Assembly: GCA_036758285.1 (NCBI GenBank)
Contig: DAIOWV010000010.1
Location: 1-64,000 of the forward strand
Length of the DNA stretch: 64,000 bases
Source of the DNA: Taishania sp036758285
GTDB lineage: Bacteria; Bacteroidota; Bacteroidia; Flavobacteriales_D; Crocinitomicaceae
Reading direction: 5' to 3'
Shown here: piece by piece, positions 42,604-52,170 of the stretch
Numbering within the stretch: the first letter of the stretch is position 1
How the letters are laid out: every line of letters starts with the position of its first letter
Program-made: the position numbers and the translations under genes
Notes under the pieces: model-generated
What the model saw: only the letters and a program-made list of their open reading frames with translations
Databases searched by the model: none
Told to the model about the DNA's origin: nothing

Positions 42604-44751
42604 TTACTTAATTACTGCAATTTTCTTAACTGTAGAAGAAGTTGCTGATTTAATTTCTAAGAAATAGTAAGCAGCAGCTACATTTTCAGAAATTTCAAAT
42701 CCGAAAGATACAGCTTCATTTACTTCATTTCTTGTTATTGATTTAATCGCTTCTCCTTGAAGATTTCTTAATGTAAATGTTACAGGTTCGTTACCAGCTA
42801 CATATTGAATATTCAAGTCATTACCACTTACAACTGGGTTTGGAGCGATAATTAAATCGTGATCAGCTGAGAATTCATCTTGTAATCCTAAAGTTCCAGA
42901 AACCATGATGTTATCAATAAATAAATTATTTGAATAATCAGATGCTGTAAATTCAATTTTGAAACGAGTTCTGCTATCTAAAGAAAGTGAGTTGAACGGT
43001 CTAGAAAAAGTTTTCCAATCGTTATTTGAAGTTGGTGCAAAATCTACATTTCCAGCAAAACCAGCAGAAACTAATGCAGCACCTTCTCTTGTACTTTGAG
43101 CATCTGAACCTAGAGGAGACCATGTCTCACCACAGTTTCTTGAGTAATAAACCTTTAATTTCTCAGTCATGTCTGCTGTACTTACTGCGTTTGTTGCATA
43201 TGCATAATCGAATGAGAAAGTGATACCAGACACATATCTTAAATCGAATGTTGGAGTGATAAGTGCATCAACTTGACCACCTAAATTTCCATAATAACGA
43301 GATTCTTCTGTTGCTGGTAAAGCTGCTGATACATCTTTAAAAATTTGTAATTTATAAGATTTTGAGCTGTTGTATCCAACGTTTGCTACATGGAAAGTAC
43401 TAAAATTGTTTCCATCATTTACAACGTGTAACTGTTGGTAGTCTGTTCCTGATTCAAAATCATATGATTTTGGTCCTGTATATGCAGCCCACCCTGGTTG
43501 AACCTCAATAAAGTTTTGAAAAACCTTAGTCTCTTCTCCTGATGCATTTCCAACTCTTAATGTTACTGTTTTGTTACCGTAAGAGCTAAATGTAACAGAT
43601 GGGTTTGCAGAAGTACTAGTTGCAGGATTACCATCTTGGAATGTCCATTCTCTGAAGGTCACAGGACCATTAAATGATTTATCTGTAAAAGAAACTGCCT
43701 GTCCTTCACAAACATTTTTCTTGTCTGCAATAATTTCAGGTTTAGGAATACATACAGGAGGAGTTGTTAAACTAACTCCAGTACTGTCTTGTGTTGCAGG
43801 TGTGATTAAGTTATTTCTAAGACCATCACTATTACGTAAAGTGTGTCTCATAACTGAAGTTTGACCTGGCGTAAACATGTATGAACAGTAAGAATAGTCC
43901 ATGTAATTTTGGTAGTTTTCAAAAACTGTTGTATCACAAATTTTAGCTTGGTTTGGATTTGTTGGACACCATAAATCAAAACCTTTAGTAGTAGGAGTAT
44001 CATCAACACCATCATCTCCACAAGCCACTCCTGGCTCATTGTTACTTCCCCAAGGGTGAGCTAATGATAACCAGTGTCCAGCCTCGTGAGTTAAAGTTCT
44101 AGAGTTGTACTCACTACCTGTTCCGATTCGACCAACATGACTATGTAAAACAACGATACCATCTAACCAATAATTCAATCCGTTTACTGCAGTTGGGTAC
44201 ATTGCATATCCAGCTACATTTGCACCAGAAGATCTTACAATACTTCTAACTACCCAAATGTTCAAGTATTTAGATCTATCCCATTGATTTAGTTTTGCAT
44301 ACTCATCACCTCTCATCGTTTCATGAGAATAAATTCTATCGATTCCATTAGTACAGTTTCCAAATGGGTCATAAGACGCCAATCTGAATTCTATTCTAGT
44401 ATCAGATATAAGTGTATCGAAAGCTGGAATTACATTGATTGTATCAGCATTTCTTTTTCTATAGTCACGATTCATTACGTCTATTGCATCAAAAACTTGA
44501 AGGTCTGAAATGTTTTCGCTACCATTTTGATGTAAGATATGGAAAACTACAGGTATAATTAACACTGCAGTGTCTGTTCCTGACTTTTGAACTGTTCCAT
44601 TTGCAATTAATTGTTGCAAATCTTTCATTAGACTAGGATCTTTTTCAACTAATTGACGATGAAAATGATCTGTCGCACATGTAGTGTTTTGAGCTGAAGC
44701 AAAGCTACCAGTAAACAAAACAGCTAAAAATGTGTATAATAGTTTTTTCAT
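42604..44751 (-). CDS. Secreted M43 (pappalysin-type) zinc metalloprotease with PKD domain and T9SS sorting domain
   Basis: Extracellular protease of 715 residues. Signal peptide (to about residue 20), N-terminal pro-region with ADTINVIPAFDTLISDTRIEFRLA, then the catalytic domain with HEAGHWLSLAHPWG: zinc ligands His222, His226 and His232 and the catalytic Glu223. The downstream Met-turn region NYMDYSYCSYMFTPGQ is also present, as expected for metzincins of family M43. A PKD-like domain (VCEGQAVSFTDKSFNGPVTFREWTFQDG), a beta-sandwich domain and a type A sorting domain (LIIAPNPVVSGNDLNIQ, AAYYFLEIKS) follow. It cleaves proteins outside the cell, with unknown targets. The gene is monocistronic and divergent from the PKD/gliding-type gene. 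Confidence 0.92.
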   Translation of the reverse strand: MKKLLYTFLAVLFTGSFASAQNTTCATDHFHRQLVEKDPSLMKDLQQLIANGTVQKSGTDTAVLIIPVVFHILHQNGSENISDLQVFDAIDVMNRDYRKRNADTINVIPAFDTLISDTRIEFRLASYDPFGNCTNGIDRIYSHETMRGDEYAKLNQWDRSKYLNIWVVRSIVRSSGANVAGYAMYPTAVNGLNYWLDGIVVLHSHVGRIGTGSEYNSRTLTHEAGHWLSLAHPWGSNNEPGVACGDDGVDDTPTTKGFDLWCPTNPNQAKICDTTVFENYQNYMDYSYCSYMFTPGQTSVMRHTLRNSDGLRNNLITPATQDSTGVSLTTPPVCIPKPEIIADKKNVCEGQAVSFTDKSFNGPVTFREWTFQDGNPATSTSANPSVTFSSYGNKTVTLRVGNASGEETKVFQNFIEVQPGWAAYTGPKSYDFESGTDYQQLHVVNDGNNFSTFHVANVGYNSSKSYKLQIFKDVSAALPATEESRYYGNLGGQVDALITPTFDLRYVSGITFSFDYAYATNAVSTADMTEKLKVYYSRNCGETWSPLGSDAQSTREGAALVSAGFAGNVDFAPTSNNDWKTFSRPFNSLSLDSRTRFKIEFTASDYSNNLFIDNIMVSGTLGLQDEFSADHDLIIAPNPVVSGNDLNIQYVAGNEPVTFTLRNLQGEAIKSITRNEVNEAVSFGFEISENVAAAYYFLEIKSATSSTVKKIAVIK

Positions 44752-45286
44752 AATTAAATAAAATTTGTGTTAAAATTATAAAACTTTTTTATTTCCCAAA
44801 TGATTTCAGAGTCTTTTAATCAAAATAGTCATCAATTTAAACTATTATTTTTACATGAATGATTCTTCAAAACACTATAAACCACAACCATAAATATATG
44901 CTTAAATAGTTAATATCTGTTAATTAAAATCTTATTATACTCTTTTATTGATTTAAATGCTTGCCTTTTCATTTTAAATGATAAAATAAAATTGTTGTTT
45001 CAATTGTTCTAAAGGTGAAATAGTTAATCTTTTTTGGAAAATTAATTGTAATAAATTAGAAAATATTTTCAAGCAACTCTTTAATAAATCTAACGTTTTT
45101 AATTAAACTTGCATTAAACTTATGTTAACTTTAATTCTTAGCTTAAATCAAAATCTATTTTTAGTATTCTTGGATTATTGAAGTGTTATGTTTAACAAGT
45201 TTGATATTGGGATAAAAGGAGGGAATATTTCGGCCTCGAAAAGCCTATTTTTATTCTGATTTACTTAATTTATTAACAATAAAAAC
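44752..45286. other. 535-base AT-rich divergent intergenic region
   Basis: No convincing ORF, tRNA or repeat. It separates the minus-strand metalloprotease gene from the plus-strand PKD protein gene and must hold both promoters, but no perfect -7 element is visible. A short GGC/GCC hairpin lies at about 45230-45245. Confidence 0.6.
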
Positions 45287-47604
45287 ATGACAAGGAAGAT
45301 ATTTATAATATGTTTTTTAATAATAGTTTCGCAATTCACATTATTTGCTCAGCCACCTTGTGGAACAAATGATGCGCCTGGAAATACATGCATTCAAGCT
45401 ACACCAATCTGTAATTTGGATGGATATTGTGGAACAACGAGTAGTTCGTATACTGTCGATGCTTGGAATTCACCTTGTGGTATTTTCAACTTATTTAATT
45501 GTGGATTGTCGGGAGAATTTTGTGGTTCAATTGAAAACAATTCTTTTTTATCATTTGTTGCTTCAGCTACTTCTATATCGTTTGATGTGTGGGTCTATAA
45601 TTCTGTTTTAGGATATGGAATTCAAATTATGATATTTAGTTCTGCAGGAAACTGCTCTGGAAATGTGACTCGTTATTATTGTAATGGTAGTATGGCTCCT
45701 TCACCTAATCCTCAAAATGTTTCAGCATCTGGCTTGACTGTTGGACAAACATATTATATTATGATTGACGGTAATTCTGGTGATGTCGCAGATTATACAT
45801 TTGCTGCTAATTCAGGGATTTTAACGCCTTTAGACTTTTCTACAGGACCAACAACTACAATATGTCCTGGGGAATCAGTAACTGTTACAGCTACAGGAGG
45901 AAATGGTAATTATACTTGGACTTCAACTTCAACAGGGTTAAGTGCAACGACAGGCGCTACAGTCACGATTACTCCGCCATCTGCTCCAGGAACTTATACT
46001 TATACTGCTACTACAGGTGGAGGGACAAGTCTTTGTCCTTCAAGTAATACTTTTACATTAACAATTACAGTTGGCAACTGTGGATGTACATTAACTGCAG
46101 CAAATAGTAATGCTAGTTTTTGTGCAAATACAGGTGGTACTGTAAATTTAACTTCTACTGCAACGGCAGGTAGTGGATATTCATGGACTGGGCCAGATGG
46201 TTTTATGTCGAATCAACAGAATCCAATGAATGTAACAGTACCAACGACCCCAGGGACACATACTTATGTTGTACAAGCAACAGAAAATAATCGATTGTGT
46301 TACGCTTCAACTAATATTGTAGTTAATGATTTACCTGTAGCAAATGCAGGTCAGAATCAAATTTTAGATTGTATTAATCCAGTTGCAACATTTACAGGAA
46401 GTAGTAGTACACCAGGAGGCGTTTATTTATGGACAGGTCCGGGTATTGTTTCTGGTGCGACAACTTTGACACCTACTATTAATGCACCAGGTACATATAC
46501 ATTATTAGTTACAAATCCTACGACAGGGTGTTCTTCTACATCTACTGTAAATGCAACTTTGAATACTGGAACTTTTACTGTAAGTGCAGGAAATGATCAA
46601 GTTTTAGACTGTATTAATACATCTGTTTCGCTAATAGCTACTTCTTCTGAATCGAATGTAAATTATTCATGGGGTGGTCCAAGTATTGTATCTGGAGCAA
46701 ATACTTCTACTGTAGTTGTTGATGGTCCAGGTGCATATACTGTTACAGTGACTAACCTTGTAAATGGATGTACAGAAACATCAACTGTTAATGTAAGTGA
46801 AGATATCACACTTCCAGTCAGTACTTTTCTGCAAGATACGTTAATTGGTTGTCGAGGATTGCAGGTGCGTTTTACACCTGCCAATAATAATCAAAATATG
46901 AGGTACTTATGGGATTTTGGTGATGGGAAAACGAGCGCTGCAGGAAATGCAATTAATCGATATTCAAATGTAGGATGTTTTGACGTTAAACTTACTGTTA
47001 CGGATTTAACGAATGGATGTTCTTCAACAACACAACATTCTGATCAAATTTGTGTTTTTGAAATACCAAGTGCTTCATTTTCTGCTAATCCCCAATCTTT
47101 ATTACCAAATGTAGGAGAAACCTTGGTAACATTGACAAATAATAGTATTGGTGGCACTGATTATTTATGGATTTTTGATGATGGTACTCAGACTGTTACT
47201 GAGGATGCTGTCTTTGATTNNNNNNNNNNGAACCAGGTGATTATCCTATTAAATTAATTGTTTCAAATCAAAATATTTGCTTTGATTCTATTACCGTTTT
47301 GATTCGTTTAACGAATGAAGTGATTTTTTATGTTCCCAATTCTTTTACTCCTGATGGAGATGAACATAATCAATTTTTCAAACCAATAATTACAAGCGGA
47401 ATAGATATCTTTAATTTTACATTTCAAATCTATAATAGATGGGGTGAAATGGTTTGGGAATCAATGGATGCTTCAGTAGGTTGGAATGGGCAGTATAATG
47501 GTAAAGATGCACAAGATGGAGTTTATACTTGGGTAATGAAATACAAAACGATTGAAAAAGATAATCGTGCTGAAATTCAGGGACAAGTCAATTTAATTCG
47601 TTGA
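45287..47604 (+). CDS. Secreted PKD/Ig-domain protein with gliding-motility-type (type B) C-terminal domain, split by 10-N gap
   Basis: One gene interrupted by Ns at 47220-47229. The N-terminal part is 644 codons: a signal peptide (VSQFTLFAQ), a Cys-rich domain, several Ig-like repeats (VANAGQNQILDCINPVATF..., VSAGNDQVLDCINTSVSL...) and a PKD domain (VRFTPANNNQNMRYLWDFGDGKTSAAG). After the gap the PKD strand EPGDYPIKLIV continues in another frame, then the type B T9SS domain: VPNSFTPDGDEHNQFFKP, IYNRWGEMVWES, GWNGQYNGKDAQDGVYTW. A true gap length of 2 modulo 3 (for example 8 or 11) restores one frame of about 770 codons. SprB-type adhesins carry this C-terminus. An adhesin or gliding-associated surface role is likely. 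Confidence 0.85.
47220..47229. other. Assembly gap of 10 N inside the PKD protein gene
   Basis: Unknown bases. Ten Ns shift the frame; the real length must be 2 modulo 3 for the gene to be intact. Confidence 0.95.
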
Positions 47605-47626
47605 AATAATCAAACCAAAAATGCTC

Positions 47627-49813
47627 TTAGTAGCAATCCATTTTTATTTGTTTCTTTTTTTGAAAGTAGTTAAGTGATTTTTTACTGAATTGATTACAAG
47701 CTGTATCTAGTTCTTTTAGAATGTCTTGTTGCATCGCCAAAGAGCCACAAATATAAATTATTGCTCCTTGTTTTAACTGATTAATTATTTCTTTACCATC
47801 ACGTTGAATTAAATCTCCAACATATTCTTTTCGAGTCGATTCTCTTGATAATGCGATATTAATTGAAGTTAATGATTTGTTTTCAAGTGATTTATTGAGA
47901 TGGTTTTCATACAATGAATATGCGACTTTAGTTCGTCCACCCCAGTATAGATTAATGTGTTTTTTGTGTTTATTTTCAGTTATCATTCCAAGAAATGGTC
48001 CCATACCGGTACCGTTTCCTATAAATATTGCAGGTTTTGAATTGTTATATTGAAAGTCTGAATTTCGTTTAATTGCTGCTTGTACTGTTTGATTCTTTTG
48101 CAGTGAATCCAAGTAATTACTACAAATACCTAATTCATGTTTTTTTACACTAATGATAAGTTCTTCATTATTCAATTTTCCAATTGAATACATTCGTTCA
48201 TAAGGATCACTAGGTGGATAAAACACAATTAAGTCACCTGATTGGTATGATGTTTTATTGTTTAAAGTAAGTTTTAATGTAAAAGTCTCATTGTCATTTT
48301 CTTTTACGGTTGTTTTATCGTGTACAATAAAATCTTTAAGAGGTAATTTTTTAGATTCAAAACTTACGGGTAATTCAAGATGATAGCCTGATTTTGAATT
48401 CCAATTTTGTGCCCAAGTTTTCAAAGAATGGTACGATTGATTGTGAATTTTCACAAGTGGGGTAATTTCTCGTGCATTGGGATGTACTTTGATTGCATCG
48501 TTAATTTCATTCGCAAATTGACAAAACTCCTTGTAAGCTAATGAACCAAATCCTACTATTGAATAGTTAAAATCTTGTTTTAAAGGTTGATTTTTCCATT
48601 TTTGAAGAAATTTATTCCCATTATTAGGTGCATCTCCGTTTCCATAAGTAGATGTAAAGATGATTACTTGTTTGTATGAATCAGAGGGTTTGTATTGGTT
48701 TAATTCAGTGATGAAAACCTTATATCCTTTGTCAATCAATTGTTTGTATACTAATTTTGAATAGACCAAAGTGTTTCCCGTTTCGCTACCTGTTAAAATT
48801 AGAATTTCACTTTCTTCAGCTTTGAATTTATTTTTGATTCGTCCTTTTAGACTTAAAATGAACATTTTGATTCCAGAATAAATAAAGTATAGTATGCTGA
48901 TACTGGATAAACCTAAAATAAATGCCCAAACACTATTTGTTCTTCCAGTGTGGAGGTTTAAGCTTAATTCTGTGAAGATTGTTGTTTTCGGATAATCAAC
49001 TTTTGCTAAAATTGTTTGATCGTATTGATGAACAGCTATTTCGCTTTCAGACGTTTGAAATATAAAATAATCTTCTTCATCTGGTGAAAATGGAAATTCT
49101 ATTTTTTTTAAATCTCCAATTTTTAGTTTATTGAAGTCAATTTTTTCAGCATTTGATATTTTTTTCTCAACATCGACAATTAAAGTTGGTGTTTCTTCTT
49201 TTTTGATAATGTCAAAACGCTGTAGAAATAAGTATCCTCCAGTAATAGAAATTAATAGAAGAGGAATAAAGGCTAAACGACCAAATACAATATGATAAAA
49301 ACGTACACCTAAGGTTTTTTCTACTTTATCAAAAAGTGATTTTATTGACTTTGTTCGTTGAATAATAAGTATTATTCCTGAAATGGATATTAGAAGTAGT
49401 ATGACTGCAGTTACTCCTACAAAGAATCTTCCTAAAGTATCTAAAAATAATGATCGATGAAAAGTAGTCATCCATTCATAAAATTTTGATTGCTTTATAA
49501 TATCACCAGATTTCTCTCCAGTAATTGGATTGATTTGAAATGTTTCAAACTCACCTTCTTCTGTTAAAACAGAGGCAATGAAAAAACCATTTTGATCTTT
49601 TTCTATACTTGTTACCTCTAAATATTTAGTTTGGAGTGAATCGATGACTTTTGATAGTTCAACATTGTTCCATTCTGATTTAAAATTTGCTTTTGATTGC
49701 TTTTGAATTGGTTCATAAGCAAGAAAGATACCGCTAATTGATGCGAGAATTAAAAATAATGAAGCCACCAATGCGAGTGATAGGTGGCTTAATCTCCAAA
49801 TAGAACGTGTCAT
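47627..49813 (-). CDS. PepSY-TM / flavodoxin / FNR-type diflavin reductase (membrane)
   Basis: Membrane flavoprotein of 728 residues. The N-terminal 330 residues form a PepSY-type membrane domain with four helices (about 15-36, 129-152, 178-196, 296-320). A flavodoxin-like domain follows at about 336-480 with the FMN phosphate loop LTGSETGNT, YGNGDAPNNG and VGFGSLAYKEFC. A ferredoxin-reductase-like module at about 490-728 has the FAD motif PYERMYSIGKL, the NADPH-binding GNGTGMGPFLG and YICGSLAMQQDIL, and a C-terminal aromatic residue (Tyr) as in cytochrome P450 reductases. It should pass electrons from NADPH through FAD and FMN to the PepSY membrane part and outward. It is the last gene of an operon with an ankyrin protein and a DUF2271 protein. 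Siderophore-iron reduction is one candidate role. Confidence 0.85.
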   Translation of the reverse strand: MTRSIWRLSHLSLALVASLFLILASISGIFLAYEPIQKQSKANFKSEWNNVELSKVIDSLQTKYLEVTSIEKDQNGFFIASVLTEEGEFETFQINPITGEKSGDIIKQSKFYEWMTTFHRSLFLDTLGRFFVGVTAVILLLISISGIILIIQRTKSIKSLFDKVEKTLGVRFYHIVFGRLAFIPLLLISITGGYLFLQRFDIIKKEETPTLIVDVEKKISNAEKIDFNKLKIGDLKKIEFPFSPDEEDYFIFQTSESEIAVHQYDQTILAKVDYPKTTIFTELSLNLHTGRTNSVWAFILGLSSISILYFIYSGIKMFILSLKGRIKNKFKAEESEILILTGSETGNTLVYSKLVYKQLIDKGYKVFITELNQYKPSDSYKQVIIFTSTYGNGDAPNNGNKFLQKWKNQPLKQDFNYSIVGFGSLAYKEFCQFANEINDAIKVHPNAREITPLVKIHNQSYHSLKTWAQNWNSKSGYHLELPVSFESKKLPLKDFIVHDKTTVKENDNETFTLKLTLNNKTSYQSGDLIVFYPPSDPYERMYSIGKLNNEELIISVKKHELGICSNYLDSLQKNQTVQAAIKRNSDFQYNNSKPAIFIGNGTGMGPFLGMITENKHKKHINLYWGGRTKVAYSLYENHLNKSLENKSLTSINIALSRESTRKEYVGDLIQRDGKEIINQLKQGAIIYICGSLAMQQDILKELDTACNQFSKKSLNYFQKKKQIKMDCY

Positions 49814-49827
49814 TTATTCTAAAAATA

Positions 49828-50322
49828 TTATCCAGGAATTAATCGAACGTAACGAATATATCCTTTACCTTCAATTTTTTGATTAATGTTTGCTGTTGTT
49901 AAATCCATTTCAATATCTTTTGCATGATAGGTTTGTCCTTCAACTGCTGATTCGAAAAGTAATTTATATCCTTTGTCAATTTTAGCAGCTGGAACTTTAA
50001 TCAACGCGATACTTCTTTGTCCTCCAGCAATAGACGATCCTGTAATTCCGTCAAGTTTATCTTTTGCTTTTTTCTGATGTCCCCACCATTTTAATATGTC
50101 ATGATACCATTCGTCATCTTTACCCGCAACATAAATTGTTTTATCATAACCACCATCAGGTTTTATTAATGAAACCGTTACGTATGCATTTTCTCCGATA
50201 TAATTAACCATTTGAATCATGCATTTGTATTTTGTATCACTTTCGCTTGAGTTAAATGAAAGTCCAACAATTGTAAAAAGTACGATAGTACTTAGTTTTC
50301 CAAATTTTAAGATATTGTTCAT
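49828..50322 (-). CDS. DUF2271-family secreted protein
   Basis: Small exported protein of 164 residues. A signal peptide (LSTIVLFTIVGLSFNSS) is followed by a compact beta-sandwich with the family pattern YVTVSLIKPDGGYDKTIYVAGKDDEWYHDILKWWGHQKKAKDKLDGITGSSIAGG. DUF2271 proteins occur next to PepSY and flavin-dependent envelope genes. It lies 14 bases upstream of the diflavin reductase and 5 bases downstream of the ankyrin gene. I infer that it is an accessory protein or target of the reductase in the periplasm. No cofactor-binding Cys or His motif is obvious. Confidence 0.82.
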   Translation of the reverse strand: MNNILKFGKLSTIVLFTIVGLSFNSSESDTKYKCMIQMVNYIGENAYVTVSLIKPDGGYDKTIYVAGKDDEWYHDILKWWGHQKKAKDKLDGITGSSIAGGQRSIALIKVPAAKIDKGYKLLFESAVEGQTYHAKDIEMDLTTANINQKIEGKGYIRYVRLIPG

Positions 50323-50327
50323 CGGTA

Positions 50328-51836
50328 TTATTTTAAGAAATTTAAGTCAACTTTGTTTTTAATCAATAATTCATTTTCATTAGCTAAATCAAAAGCTGTT
50401 TCACCAAACTCAGTTGTTTGAGTTTTATCTGCTCCTAATTTTATTAATAAATTTAGCAATGTACCATCTTCATCTGATGAAGCTGCTAAATGCAGTGGGC
50501 TCATTCCTTCTTTATTTAATAAATTAATATCGATTGATTTATCCGTTGAAATAGAGTTGATTACTTCCGTGTTCTTATTGACTACAGCAATGTGATATAA
50601 CGTATTTCCATTACCTTGAATTTGGTTGTGGCTAAATCCGAAAGTAAATAACATTTTTAGTTTAGCATCATAATCTTCTTTGTTTTTATAGTACTTTACT
50701 AAATAATAGCTCAAATTATTTCCATCATTGTCTTGTAAAGTTCCAGAAGCTCCAGCACCGATTAATAATAAGCAAACTTTTGTTGAATTACCCATGATTG
50801 CATAAGTCAAAGCAGTTTGTCCTTCTTTATTTTTATGATTCCATTTTTGTCCTTTGTCAAAGAATTTCGTGAAAATGGCAATGTCTTTTTGCCCATTTGC
50901 GGCTAACATCAGTGGAGTGTCTCCATTTTCATTTGGTTGATTTACATCGACTCCTTTAGAAATAAAATAATCAACAATTGCAGCATCATTTGTTCTTGCT
51001 AAATGGTGTAGAGGATTTCTGCCTTCATTTGTTGATGTGTTTGGATTAATTCCTAAACTTTCCAAATATTGATACGCTTTTAAATCATTGGAATGAAAAC
51101 GAGTGCCTTGTGAGGCAAGAATAAATGCATTTCCACCATCTTTTGCAATGGATTTTGGATCAATCCCAGCTTTAATTAATGCATTTAAAAAATCCTGATT
51201 TCCTTGTTTTGAAGCGTATGCAAAAACATTATATCCTTTGTCGTCTGTAGAGGTTAAATCCAATCCTTTGCTTGTGAAATATTTTGTTTCTTCAATTGAA
51301 GTTAAGTAAGGACTTACTAAATGTAGGATGTTTGCTCCAGCTTTTGTTTTTTCATTTTTGATGTCAGCTCCATTTTTGATTAAGTAATCGAAAATTTTTG
51401 TGTCTTTTTGACCAAAAAATGTAGCGAAAACCATAATCGATTGGCCTTTTTCATCTAAGTGTTTAAGATTTGTTTTGTTTTTGACAAGATATTCCATTAC
51501 CTCTAAATTTCCTTGCCACGCAGCCCAGAACATATATGTTCTACCATCATGTGTAATTTTATTTGCATCGTTGCCTTTCAAACTTAAAAGATGAAAAATT
51601 ACATCATTCGATGCTTTCGTATTTATGGCTAAAGTTGTTGCATCAAATTGATTGGCATCAAAAGCGATTGGATCATGACCTTCAGCAATTTTCTTTTTTA
51701 CGATTTCTAAAGTTGGTTTTTCGTTCCAAAATTTTCTATCAATTAAATCATTTTTCTTTTGTGCAATAGATATAGTAACCGAGGAAAATAAGATTGTTGA
51801 AGCACAAATTATCTTGTTAAAAGGAATTGAAATCAT
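50328..51836 (-). CDS. Exported ankyrin-repeat protein
   Basis: Protein of 502 residues from ATG 51836, starting with a signal peptide (MISIPFNKIICASTILFSSVTISIAQ). I chose this ATG over an upstream ATG at 51893 because it begins directly at the signal peptide. The rest is ankyrin repeats, about eleven to thirteen, for example DGRTYMFWAAWQGNLEVMEYLVKNKTNLKHLDEKG, EGRNPLHHLARTNDAAIVDYFISKGVDVNQPNENGDTPLMLAANGQKDI and EGMSPLHLAASSDEDGTLLNLLIKLGADKTQTTEFGETAFDLA. Ankyrin repeats bind proteins. It is the first gene of a three-gene operon with DUF2271 and the diflavin reductase. The role is unknown. Confidence 0.88.
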   Translation of the reverse strand: MISIPFNKIICASTILFSSVTISIAQKKNDLIDRKFWNEKPTLEIVKKKIAEGHDPIAFDANQFDATTLAINTKASNDVIFHLLSLKGNDANKITHDGRTYMFWAAWQGNLEVMEYLVKNKTNLKHLDEKGQSIMVFATFFGQKDTKIFDYLIKNGADIKNEKTKAGANILHLVSPYLTSIEETKYFTSKGLDLTSTDDKGYNVFAYASKQGNQDFLNALIKAGIDPKSIAKDGGNAFILASQGTRFHSNDLKAYQYLESLGINPNTSTNEGRNPLHHLARTNDAAIVDYFISKGVDVNQPNENGDTPLMLAANGQKDIAIFTKFFDKGQKWNHKNKEGQTALTYAIMGNSTKVCLLLIGAGASGTLQDNDGNNLSYYLVKYYKNKEDYDAKLKMLFTFGFSHNQIQGNGNTLYHIAVVNKNTEVINSISTDKSIDINLLNKEGMSPLHLAASSDEDGTLLNLLIKLGADKTQTTEFGETAFDLANENELLIKNKVDLNFLK

Positions 51837-52170
51837 ATTGAATTTTTTTATGTAACAATTTAAAATCATTCTAAATTGCTTGCAAAATAACAAAATTTAT
51901 GCCGAAAGGTTGGTTAAATATTTGTCAAAAAATAAAAGATCTTCAAATATACCTCAAAAAAGGTATTTGTATAGAGGTGTTTTCAATGTTTAATTTTTAA
52001 AATTTCGTTACTTTTTGACATTTAATTTATTATCAGGAATATGATGTGTAACTTTTATCCAAGACAGCCATGTTAAATAAAACTGATTGACAATTTAATG
52101 TTTAGCTGTTTTATAAAAAAGAAGCTGTCCAAATTGAACAGCTTCAGTTTATTATCTAAAATCTAATCAG
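51837..52170. other. 334-base intergenic region
   Basis: Contains the promoter region of the ankyrin operon (minus strand) and the terminator of the alpha-2-macroglobulin gene. No gene seen. Confidence 0.6.
52115..52146 (-). terminator. Rho-independent terminator of the alpha-2-macroglobulin gene
   Basis: Stem GAAGCTGT / ACAGCTTC with a 9-base loop; on the minus strand a T-run follows. It lies 26 bases after the stop at 52171. Confidence 0.87.

Noticed and set aside
44752..45286. Small RNA or hidden gene in the 535-base divergent spacer
   Set aside because: No stable hairpin, terminator or conserved-looking frame was found, only AT-rich sequence.
47299..47604. Independent 101-residue protein with a gliding-type domain
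   Set aside because: The same frame is open back to the gap and completes the PKD domain of the upstream gene.
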